Shown piece after piece: positions 33,911-43,852 of a stretch of DNA of 64,000 bases. Made by a program: the position numbers and the translations under genes. The notes beneath the pieces are model-generated. The model worked only from the letters and a program-made list of their open reading frames with translations, was not told where the DNA came from and did not search any database. This DNA is from Albifimbria verrucaria (Eukaryota; Ascomycota; Sordariomycetes; Hypocreales; Stachybotryaceae). The stretch is from contig JAHREC010000007.1 in assembly GCA_020081605.1 (NCBI GenBank), forward strand, positions 868,001 to 932,000, given 5' to 3'. Numbering within the stretch: the stretch's first letter is position 1; every line of letters begins with the position of its first letter.

Positions 33911-34144
33911 ATGTCTGGAAGCATCACCGGCTCTCCTTCTCCTATCAAGGGGTCTTTCGAAATCATCTGCTGCGCCGGATGCGACGCCTGGCATGCCGAT
34001 ATCCCTGGCGAGCGAACCCGGCACTCGAACTGTCTTGGCGATCGTGTTGCCCGCGAGAAAGAGGAGGCGGCGCAGGAAAAGAAGGACGAAGGGCAGGACA
34101 ATGGGGGCAAGGACGGGAAGGCAGATGTAGCACCCGCGAGGTGA
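33911..34144 (+). CDS. Small hypothetical protein (77 aa)
   Basis: The frame starts MSGSITGSPSPIKGS. A compact cysteine/histidine cluster follows (FEIICCAGCDAWHADIPG and one more Cys), and the tail is highly charged (Glu/Lys/Asp-rich). No family is recognised. A pyrimidine-rich leader and a good start context support it modestly; there is no signal peptide. The CCxxC...H cluster could bind a metal (inference). Confidence 0.45.
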   Translation: MSGSITGSPSPIKGSFEIICCAGCDAWHADIPGERTRHSNCLGDRVAREKEEAAQEKKDEGQDNGGKDGKADVAPAR

Positions 34145-34482
34145 TAGGCAACATGCCAAAACCTCGAGCTCCAAGTCGATGTTACCAAGGATCGCCATTG
34201 GTGATGAGCCTCTATCCAGCTGGGATCTTTGAGTGCTACAAACACCATGGACGGGCACCACATTATCCCTGAGTACAGAACTCACCCTGGAGCAAGCGCA
34301 TATTGCAACAGACACGTATACCGTGAAGTAAAGTCAAGATAAAACATAATAATAATTAGTCAAGCCCTTAAACCACTGTTTTCTATCAAACATATCAGTT
34401 CATGTAATCGTAGGCTCATATCATATCTCTAGCTTCCCTAGCCAACTTGAAATCCAACGGAAAACCATAAATACTTCCTCCA

Positions 34483-37400
34483 CTAAGAAGTCCCAAGACA
34501 ACGTATAGGAAATAGATCGTTCAAAAGAAATGAAAACATGGGTTTGATCGTTACATCATCAAGGTCGTCATCTCCGCTTCCTGTGCTTTGTGTCTCTTGC
34601 GTCCCCGCCGTCATCTTCAATTCTTGCGTGGTTGCGATCACGCTGTCCATGCGATTCGTCAGGTTGTAGAAGACCTCCACCGATAACCCCTCCGATGAGA
34701 TTTAGCCAACTCTGTCGTCCGTCGAGAACATCCGTCATTGTTCGAGCTAACCTCTCCACGACCTCTCCTCGGTACCGCTGACCTGCCACGCCCCCGCACA
34801 TCCCAATCGCCAGGATGTCGGGGTCGCCGCTCAAAATCTCCTCTCCTGCTTGTCCATCTGTTTCGGCCTAGGTTGGATCCGTCCAAAGGCCTACCATAAT
34901 CGTCAAAACGTGCTGGCAGAAGCTCCACATCCTCTTCAGAATCAGATACCCCAGAGTCATAATTGCGGGCTGGGCGTTGACTGATAAGGGGCGATCGGAC
35001 GATGGATCTGAAGACCGTCGACGAAGTATCGGTGGTCGAGAAACAGAGGCGCGCTCTTGGCTGGCTGGGATATCATCATCCTCATATAAATCTCTTGTTT
35101 CGTGCTTGTTGCCTTCCGCTTCCTTCGCTGCGTGCTCTCTCTTATGCCTCTCCATGGTCATGGAGCTCTTAGGAGAAAGCGGAATAAAAGTTACGGATCT
35201 GGCACCTGGTTGTCGTTCCTTGTCTGGGGAAGGGCCAAGGTCTCGCGGAGGGGCTTTAGACCATCTGACGGGCGGTTAGTGACTGATGACAACGACCTCA
35301 GGGCAGCCAAAGCCCTCGCAGTACGACTTGACGCACCATCATCTCTTCCCCATCTCGGCTTCGGTGGCTTCGGGTAGTGTCACTCACATTGTCTGGCGGG
35401 ATCCTGCCGCCGGCTGGAGGAGGTCCTGGGGAGGCGGAGGAAAACCGCTAGCAGGCCCGGGATTGGGGGCGGAGGGTAGCCGGCGGCAGGAGCAGAACCG
35501 GGAGCCGGGGCGGCCCGGAGGAGCCTGTGGAGGATAGCCAGTGTAGTCTTGGGGCACGTAGGGCTGGTACTGTGGTTGGGCTGGATCAGGGAAGGTGTGA
35601 AGACTTGCGCCACCCATGGGGGAGGAGTGTTGTCGGGATAGGGAGGGTAGTAGGCGCCACCAGAGGCGGTAGGCGGAGAGTGAGGCCTGTCGCGGTGATC
35701 GGTGTAGTAGCGCTGCCTCTCATCATCATCCTCGTCGTATCCTGGATCTCGAATTAGTATGGCGTAGTTTAGTCTGGAATTTGATACTCACGCCTTCTAC
35801 TATGGTCTCGGTCCCTGGAATCTCTGTCCCTGGACCTCGTTTCCCTGGGATCCCTATCCCGGGCATCTCTATCCCGGGAAGCTCTATCGCGCGAACGGTT
35901 ATCTGCTGCCTCCCTATCCCTCTTTTCCTGATCTCGACGATCCTTGAATTCCTTGATACCAATGGCCGCTGCACCTGCTGCGGCCATGTCCTCAGTCGGC
36001 TCTTGCTTCGCTTCCTCTCAGGGTCTGACAATGAGCCAGACCGATCGCGATCACGCCTCCTGCGCCGTCTTTCCCTCCTCTCCTCAGCCTCAGACTCGTA
36101 GCCGCGGGCTGACGTGGCGGATCGGTTCGTGGGCAGAGGGTCATTCCCGTATTCAACTAGCCCTAGTTCAGGGTCAGCTGTGGCGTCGGTACGTAGAGAT
36201 CTGGCCTGCGACCTGCTCCTGCTTCTACTCCTACTGTGCGAGTACCGACGGCGGCGGTAGTCATCGTCGTCACTACTGCTGTAGTCGCGGTTGTCCTTCT
36301 TTTCCTTATCCTTGTGGTTCTTCCACATTTTAGTTGCGACTCCTGCAGCGGCGGCGGCTCCGGCGATTTCGGCACCGCGACGGAGCCTCGACTTGCTACG
36401 GGAGCAGGAGCGGGAGTGGCTGTGTCCTCCCTTGGACTTGGACCTGTCACGGAGATGCTTCACTATGCCAGCAGTGGCCGCTGTTCCAAGAGCAGCCTTG
36501 GCGACCGTTGAGAGGCTTCTGCGACGGCTTCGGCTGCGGCTTACGGGGGCGAGCGAGAGTACTCGCCATCAGAGTATTTGCCTCGGTGACGGCTCCTTCC
36601 ACGACGGGACTCTTCCTTCTCGATCTTGTTGGTCTGGTAGTATTTGGCGGCACCGGCGGCAGCCAAGGCGACAGCAGCTACGCCAAGACCCTTCTTCAAG
36701 ATGGAATGACGGTCAGGGACTCCTCGCCGTCGCGGTAGCGGTCGCCGTATGCGCTGTGGGCCCGCCTGACGGCTTCCGTTCCGAGGGCTCCAAGGGCGGC
36801 ACCGGCGAGGACCTTGCGACCTCGGTTCTCCTGTAGCTCGCCGTCCTTGTCGCGACGAGCGGCCAGGAGCGCGGTGAGACCTGCGGCAGCAAGGGCGCCT
36901 TCTGCGAGGTAGCGCTTATGGTGGGGGCTCTCGCTGCGCTCTCGGCGTACAACAGTGCGCCGAACGTAGTAGTCCTCGTCGCCGACATGAGTCGTCGCGG
37001 CGGCGGTGGTCATAGCGGGAGACGACGCCGTAATCGTGATCGTGACCACGGTGGGAGCCGACTTCTCGACGCTCATGGCGATACCAGTACTCTTCCTCTG
37101 ACGGCTCACGTCGGACCATTTCCCGGCAGGGTTCCTTGTCTCTCACGACGACGACGCCGGGGTCCTGGCGAGGGACGATTATGGGTGCAGGGGAGGAGCC
37201 TCCTGGACAATGATCTTCTGAGGCTCTGGAGCTCGCTGGCGGATGATGACGGGGGCAGGAGGCGGGAGGCCGGGGCGTAGTACTCGGTCTCCTTGCGGTA
37301 GCGCTCAACTTCATGGCCAAGGGGTCCTCGAAGCGCTCCTCGACACGCTTCTCGACACGGATCTCGTCATCCTCATGGCGATGGTGGTGGTGATGGTGGT

Positions 37401-37794
37401 GTCCATGGCTGTGGCTGTGGCTGTGGCGTGAGCGCTTGTCCCAGTCACGGTCGGCATCCCTGGACTCGTAGACGGCGACGCGGGAGCGCTCGGGTTCACG
37501 CTCAACGTCGCGCTCGTAGTAGACGCTGCGCTCACGCTCAGCGCCGTAGGGTTCGAAGGCAGAGTGCGGCCTGTCAGGAACAGCAGAGCGGCGGTCGACC
37601 TCGAGCAGGTCACCAGAGGTACGGCCAGCGTAGCCCGAGTAGCGAGAGCGACGGTCGTCGTCGACCTCGACAACGCTCCGTTCGTAACGGCCTGGGTTCA
37701 CTTTGTAGCGGCGGACGGTGGTGCTCCGGTAGCGGTCATCGTCGTCGGAGCCCTCGTCGCGGTAGACGCGGGTCTCGCGGTAGACGTCGGCCAT
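34483..37794 (-). CDS. DUF3824-type low-complexity protein
   Basis: A large protein starting MADVYRETRVYRDEGSDDDD. It is rich in Arg, Ser, Asp, Glu and His. A His-rich run lies at 37380-37435 (HSHSHSHGHHHHHHHRH). Further on there are repeated Ala-rich helical units typical of DUF3824 proteins: YLAEGALAAAGLTALLAA, VLAGAALGALGTEAVRRA, LGVAAVALAAAGAAKYY, VAKAALGTAATAGIVKHL, AEIAGAAAAAGVATKMW. Each is followed by a basic RS/RD-rich stretch. A Pro/Gly/Tyr-rich part and a C-terminal LARTMTDVLDGRQSW segment follow. At least one intron is clear (GTGAGT at about 35787, TACTAAT branch). Several one-base shifts occur, so exon limits are uncertain. The 3' end is 34483 or 34568 depending on a shift near 34670. 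Function unknown; the Ala-rich units could insert into membrane (inference). Confidence 0.7.
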
Positions 37795-38147
37795 GGCTGA
37801 GCTCGACGAGTGCGAGGGATTTGATCTGCGCGAGGTGGTGAAGCTATTGAGTATGTGTGTCTGTGTCGAGGGAGAAAACTAGGTAGGCTGGTGGTGGTAG
37901 TGGTGGTGGGTAGCAGTGGGTAGGTGGGTGAGGGGATGACGACACCAGCGGAGGGCGCGGAGTTGGAAGGACAAGAGGAAAAGACAGTGGGAAAAGAGGC
38001 AGCCTTGCTTGGACCTGGAGGATTAAAGAGCGCAGTAGGACGCTGTGGTCACGCCAAGGACAGGTCAGAAGGGGTTTAGGGTGATTGAGGAGGGAGGATG
38101 AAAAGGTTGAATGAGTGGGAGAGAGAGAAGAGAGAGAGGGTGATGAG

Positions 38148-38212
38148 CAAGGCAAGGCAAGGCAATGCAAGGCAACGCATAGCATAGTCGAGCCAAGTCA
38201 AGTCAAGTCAAA
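38148..38212. repeat. Pentanucleotide repeats (CAAGG)n and (CAAGT)n
   Basis: About five imperfect CAAGG units at 38148-38173 are followed after a gap by nearly four CAAGT units at 38194-38212. They lie about 360-420 bp upstream of the DUF3824 start codon. Confidence 0.8.
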
Positions 38213-38270
38213 TGTATTCCATGCATCCAGCAGGTGAAGTGGGGGTGGAAGCAGCAAAGAGAGGGAGGGT

Positions 38271-38330
38271 CACTCACTCTTCACTCTTCACCCTTCACTC
38301 TTCACCTCACTCGCTCGCTCACTTACTTAC
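38271..38330. repeat. CACTCTT-type pyrimidine repeat tract
   Basis: A run of CACTCTTCAC-like and CTCGCTCGCTCA units gives a long C/T/A tract with little G on the plus strand. This is a simple-sequence region upstream of the DUF3824 gene. Confidence 0.7.
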
Positions 38331-38405
38331 AGCACCCACTGCACTGCATTGCGCTGCACTGTACCCCGTAGGGCTACTATTGTAATGGGTGAGGGTGTGT
38401 GCGGC

Positions 38406-38425
38406 CATCCCATCCCATCCCATCC
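38406..38425. repeat. (CATCC)4 microsatellite
   Basis: Four perfect CATCC units. Confidence 0.9.
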
Positions 38426-38626
38426 CTGTCTCTTCACTTTTTCTTCTTCTTTCTTCTCCCTGCTTGTCTTTGGACCCAGACAGACAGAGCCTTGTTCCCC
38501 AACAGCCCAGTCCTGGAACTCGCTGGAACCACAAGTTGTGAGGATTAGAAATTGGGCTCCCGTCAGGAAACATGCGGCATCCATGTGAGACTGGCCCATT
38601 TATTTAACAGGGATTTTTATTTGGTG

Positions 38627-38647
38627 TTATTTATTTATTTATTTATT
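38627..38647. repeat. (TTAT)5 microsatellite
   Basis: About five perfect TTAT units in an A/T-rich stretch. Confidence 0.9.
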
Positions 38648-40103
38648 ATTAGTATGAGCATTAATTTTTTTAAATCTAGCCAGATGAGGCTCACTACTGG
38701 TGGTGGAGGCGAGCCAGTACCAGCACAATTACTTCGTTGAGGAAAACCACTATGCCATGTAATAGGATCGCAGGACAACAGCAAAAAGGGAAAAATGAGG
38801 GATGAGGAAGGGGAAATTTTTTTGAAAAAGAGATCACAGCAGGGTATTGTCAAGATGGGATGAAATAAAGTCACACTAAATTAAAATAATTAACCAAATA
38901 CAGAGCAAAATGAAACAGTGAAAAGAAGAGCGCAGAACAGAATAACCAGAAACTGTGCCAGACATCATCATGACCAACGAGATGGTCACCCGCAGCCATC
39001 CAATGCCTCAGCCATCTCCCCCAAAGTCCAGTTTCATGGCCTCGTGATGGGCCAAAATGTGGCCGCCTGCTGACGACCCAGCCAGGCCCGCGCTCAAACC
39101 ACACGACACGGGCTAAAACTGAACAGGCAGACGCCTCGTGATACAGCAAGGCTGTGGGTCTGGCTCGTAGTTTTCAGCCTGTGAATCCGCCTTGTTTTTT
39201 TTTTCTTTCTCTGCTGGAACTAATAAGCGCTTTCTGCTGCGCCACGCACGGCCCTTCTCACACGAGGCTCGGCGCCTGTCAAGGGCCATCCCCGTCTGCG
39301 TACGGTACGTTAGCCGGGCCCTTGGTTGTTAGTCGGCTCTTCTGCCATGGTATTGAAAAGGCTAGGCGACGGCTAGCTCTCCTCCGTGGGCTAGGAATTG
39401 GATAGACGGTATTACAGCTTAGAGACAGGGCCTATGTGGTGGCATGTTGGAGCCCCATCTGTGTAAGTCAACAATTTCCGTATACGTCACTGGCACCCAT
39501 GTCGTCATAACCAACACCTGTCCAAAACCCCTGTTACTGTACAGAATATGTTGGTGACAACTACCAAATGCAGCACATTATCAACTCGGAAGCGCCCATC
39601 TTGCAGCACATCACGATCTGCGCGGCACCGTACTTTTCTGTACTCCCTGTAGAACCCTTTGTTTCGCTTCTCGAGACATTCAACGCGAGGCCTCCTATCA
39701 CCGAGCGTCACATGCAGGCTCAATGCAAGACATGGCGTCCTGCGCCTCGGCCACGGCGGCCCTGCCGTGCATGCCAAATCGCCACTGACCAGATGTCCGC
39801 GGAAGAGAAGAGAAATTCCTCACGATATGTAGTCGCGTTACCTTAAACCACTTGGCACGGGTCCTCCCGAAACCATGCGGCCCTTGCCGTGCCTGTCCGC
39901 CAACCAGGCCTCCGGAGCTCCGGTGCTTGGTCCACTGTCACCGTTGATATGCTCGACGCCGCTGAACTTTGAGGCAACAAGCATAATATTCAGCCAATAG
40001 CCGTCTTCTATCTAGTCTAAATTTGCGTGCACATCTCCCATCCTAGACTTCTCCCTTCTATTCTGCCGCTTCCTTCTGCTTCCCAGCCTGCCGATCCGGC
40101 CGT

Positions 40104-41042
40104 CTACCACGGCGACTCACCGCCGGGGTACTGGTTCAGCCCCGGGTTGTTCTCCCAGCCCTCCACGTGGATGTTGAGGAATTTTCCATTGTCCTCCTTC
40201 GTGGCCCCATCGACAATCTTCATAATGGCCTTGACGCTTGTGTCCACATCAATGTCGGCGCGGTCACCGCCACCAAGATCCGTCTTGACCCACTGCACAC
40301 GTCTCTGTTAGCCCCATCATCGACGACTGGCTTGCTGCCCAACGATAAACTTACCCCTGGGGAGATGGCTGCGAAGGTGAAGCCCTCTTCAGCGAACGAC
40401 AGTGCGTATTGCACCGTCAACATATTGAGCGCGGCCTTGGTAATCTTGTAGGCCGGAGCCGGTGCAACAGTGAACTTTTTCGCCATACTGATGGACCCAA
40501 ATGTAGTGCTCCTGCTGACTGTCAGAAAATGCTTTGAGCCCGACCAGATTAATGCATCGTATGCTCACATATTGAAGACCTGCTTCAAATTTCCCTTTGC
40601 AGCAGTGGCAGAAACCCGCTCGTGACGTATTGCACGCTTGTCACATTGGTCTTGAAGCTCGAGTCAAGATCATCCCTTGATGGAGTACTCTGTTAGTAAA
40701 CACCTCTCAACTCAAGGTATATGGGGCTTCTTACATGTGCTGGATGCCTGCAAATGTCCAGTTCATGACGCCGGCATTGTTGAACAGCAGGTCCAGTCCC
40801 TTACCGTTCAAGGACTGCTCGACCTGTGCAACAGCTTTCTTGACATCCTCCTCCTTAGTCACATCCACTGGCACAATCTCCACACGGCCGTTGGATCGCG
40901 AAGCTAGATCTTTCAGAGCGTCCGTGATGGTTCGCGCAGCAGCGAAAACCACCGATACTTCAGAGGCAGGTCGCGCTGCCAGTGTGGTGCAAAGTCCAAG
41001 GCCAAGGCCCCGCGACGCGCCAGTAATCAAGTATGAAGCCAT
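40104..41042 (-). CDS. Short-chain dehydrogenase/reductase (SDR)
   Basis: Exons on the minus strand are 41042-40735, 40675-40569, 40511-40355 and 40292-40104. Introns are 59, 57 and 62 nt, all GT-AG. The Rossmann motif is ITGASRGLGLG, followed by LLFNNAGVMNW (NNAG), GSISMAKKF (catalytic Ser) and AYKITKAALN (catalytic YxxxK). A classical SDR of about 250 residues that uses NAD(P)H; the substrate is unknown. The tail (VDGATKEDNGKFLNIHVEGW) resembles fungal C-factor/sniffer-like SDRs. One missing A near 40605 (CAAAGGG) disrupts exon 2. No biosynthetic cluster partner is next to it. Confidence 0.87.
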
Positions 41043-41889
41043 TTTATAAGATGACGAGCTGAGTATTCAATGAGTTCGATGCTGTTGTATGATTTCAAGC
41101 CGGAAGATGAGAGCAGGAATCCGAAGGTATTAAATATCTCTGTATCCTTAAGGCAGCTCAGCTCAGAAGAGGTAATTCCCGCTATTGTTTGATGACCGAA
41201 TGAAGCTATACCCAATTGTTTATTTTGAGCCGTGGCCAGCTTATCAATTCAAACAACAACACCAACATGTGCGGTGTTTCTCAAGTGCCCACCAATCAAC
41301 CTCCTACTAGGTTCACGGGAATAGTCCGAGTACCCTGTACAGGCACCCATATTACTATCACCCATATCCCAGATCTCTGGGATCAAGTACAGGCAACAAA
41401 ATTACTTTATCTCATAACCTAGTTTCGTGGGGATAAATGCAAAATAGGCAACTGAATTCCCGCATCCCGGGCGACAGGCATCGAGAATGGCATTAAGTCC
41501 TTTAACCCCGCGACCTATCTCCGGAAACACCAGTCGACTGACAAAGCATTGCACTTGGACACGGCACAGGCAACCTGGTATACGTGACCGAAATTGGAAG
41601 AATGAAGAACTTAGAAATGCGAAAAGAATAATCTTAAGCCTTTCTCTATATCTAGAACCATTGGTGCTCAAGAATGCTGGCTGCAGAAGGCCGATGTGTC
41701 CAGTTGAAGTTGAAGATCCATTTAGCAGGTTCTACATCTCATGCGTCTATATCATCTAGCATACGGGGAGTCAGTTGAATATCTAATAGCTGCCCTTTGT
41801 AGGGATTTTGTTTAGTATGGACGCTCTACAGGCATTGCAAACCCTCAGAGCTCCAGCCGCCTTGTCACTTCACACGGCTCATCCCCTAC
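41043..41889. other. Intergenic region, no gene supported
   Basis: Promoter side of the SDR gene followed by A/T-rich sequence without supported features. Confidence 0.45.
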
Positions 41890-41959
41890 CCTAACTGTTA
41901 CTTCTTCCCTGATTCTTGGCATATTAGGATGGCAGTCTGGCGTGTGGAACTTATGGAAT

Positions 41960-42290
41960 ATGTCTTAGGGTGTGCCTTTATGAGGCAAAGATATGCTTGA
42001 GTACGTCTTGACTTCTCGTCGTTTACCCAGTTCAAGCAGATTAAGACCAAAGTTATGCCGTATTCGCAAGATATTTGGATGATTTGGGCCTTCAATCTGG
42101 ATTAGGCTCTGGAGAGCGGTGAAAAAGCATTTCCGCTTCATTATACTGGCTCTGTAGATAGTTCGTGAAAGCAAGTTGCGTCTAGCACCTCTGTGTTGAA
42201 ACGTAATAAATCCGAGATGGACTTGGAAATTTTCAGTGGCATCCGTATAGATTACCTCAGCTACATCTAGTATGCCAAGTGATGCATAAC
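41960..42290 (-). pseudogene. Relic of a TPR (kinesin light chain-type) protein
   Basis: On the minus strand one open stretch carries recognisable TPR pieces: LGILDVAEVIYTDATENFQVHLG and then CFFTALQSLIQIEGPNHPNI, followed by LRIRHNFGLNLLELGKRREV. The GPNHPN...LELGKR pattern is typical of kinesin-light-chain-like TPRs found in fungal NLR-type proteins. The middle part has lost the repeat pattern, and no start, N-terminal effector or NOD is found nearby. Flanking sequence is A/T-rich. It is probably the 3' remnant of a decayed repeat protein. Confidence 0.45.
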
Positions 42291-42861
42291 GGAGGCCAGA
42301 CGTACAGTGACACGCATTGTCCTTGGATCGGATTTGTCATGAAGTTTGCGGTTCGGCACCGGAATAAGGCAAAGCATAGCTTTCGCCTCGTCTGGGACGC
42401 CTTGTTAAGGAATAGCAGAAATATTACCTCAATGGAGTCAAGCATTGAAGACCACCCGATTAACAGCTGAAAACCTTATAAGGAAATGCGAAGGATATCT
42501 GAATTTTGCCAATTCTTGGAAGCCCATGCATATTGACTAGACTTTGGAGTTCCACGAAACCCTACTTCCTCATAATGAATGATATAAGACTCATATAGTT
42601 GGGAAACTAACCAAGTTTCTTAGACAGCACGGGGGTGGATAGGATTTGGCTTTGGTGGATGAGACATGGACTCTGCAAATTTCGGACGTCCCTCGTTGAC
42701 TGGGTGCAATACTGAGCGGAGTCTGTCTATGGATCAGCAATTATGGTTCATGAGCCACTGTAGGTAAACAGCCTGTCAGAAGTCACTGTAACAACACAGA
42801 ACAAGACAAAGTCTGAGAGCGCAATATAAATGTCAACGTGAAATTATTAATCTAAACCATC
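42291..42861. other. A/T-rich intergenic region
   Basis: No supported gene. It may contain further remnants of the TPR gene, but they cannot be followed in frame. Confidence 0.4.
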
Positions 42862-43481
42862 TTAAACTGTCTTCAGCCCTGTAACTCGGAAAACAAAATC
42901 TACTCGTTCTTTTATGTCCTGCATGGTATTAGGGATAATGTAGTACCGTAGACCAGCCTCTTCAAGCACCTCGCGGAATATGCGATACATAAGATTCCAG
43001 TCACTTTGACCGTCAGGCATAAGGCGAACACCATCGTTCTGTAACCACGCCGTTTCAGATTCACACAAAAGATAATCGACTCCGACATTCGGTCCCTCAG
43101 GAGGCGCCATGTTGTAGAGGTTTCCATCTTTCGGGCAGCATCTATACCGACGTATCGTCTCGCATAAACCATGGGATCAATACCCGACCGATCCGAAATA
43201 AACCATGATGCAGTAATGAGCGCTTCTGCTTCCGCTTGAGCTTGACCATCCTGTATAAGTTTTTGTAGTTCCAGACATCGTGCCTTAGATGTTCTAATTT
43301 CTTCTGTAATAAAACTGTGTCGTTTGAGTATCGTTCGTGCAACCTCGGATATAATCTGTGGTTTCTCTATAATAGCTGCGTCGCCAGCGATCTCCCTCTC
43401 TAATGCATTAACAAGAGTTGTCTTGCCGGTACACTGCGGGCCGACAATAAAAATGTTTGGCATAGGGCTTCTATTCGACAT
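42862..43481 (-). CDS. AAA/NadR-Ttd14-type P-loop protein
   Basis: The protein is about 205 residues. It starts MSNRSPMPNIFIVGPQCTGK with a P-loop (GPQCTGKTT). ISEVARTILKR follows, as does SWFISDRSGIDPMVYARRY (Walker-B/lid-like region). The end reads WNLMYRIFREVLEEAGLRYY and FVFRVTGLKTV. This pattern fits the AAA_28 / NadR-Ttd14 group of nucleotide-binding proteins; the reaction is not known. A single missing A near 43127 (CGAAAG to CGAAAAG) joins the two halves. An alternative ATG lies seven codons upstream at 43502. It is divergent from the RdRP-helicase gene. Confidence 0.75.
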
Positions 43482-43852
43482 AGTGAATGTATATTTGTAC
43501 ATGTATTTGATTGAAGCAAACTTATCTCAACGAATAAATCACGGAGAGGGGCGGCTTATATCTGTGCACTGCCTGCATAACAAATGCAGGAGGCCTACCA
43601 TCACGCCTTCATACTGCGCATCCTGCGCATGAACACTTGCACCTCCAATAATCTTTTGCTTTTATGTCTGTCCCAACCTATCAGAACGTGTAGTCCGCCT
43701 CATTAATCAAGAGCAATTTCGTAAAAATCCTGTAGCTGGCCGAAAATCTTATAAATGATATTTCGAGACCTGCCCCCAGCATTCTACTAGCTTTGACATC
43801 CCCAAACCTCACGAACCCCTGCGAATCCTCAAAGCATTCACCAGAACTCACC

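Larger units (their letters stand above)
37795..40103. other. 2.3 kb intergenic region with simple repeats
   Basis: No gene is supported. Several simple repeats are listed separately. The first few hundred bases are the leader and promoter of the DUF3824 gene, with long purine-rich tracts on the plus strand. A frame at 39568-39846 has no recognisable feature. Confidence 0.5.

Noticed and set aside
36200..37800. Several plus-strand frames opposite the DUF3824 gene
   Set aside because: They mirror the low-complexity Arg/Ser/Asp codons of the minus-strand gene; their predicted proteins have no independent features.
37795..39150. CRISPR array or mobile element suggested by the repeats
   Set aside because: The repeats are 4-10 bp microsatellites with no spacers, terminal repeats or transposase; the genome is eukaryotic.
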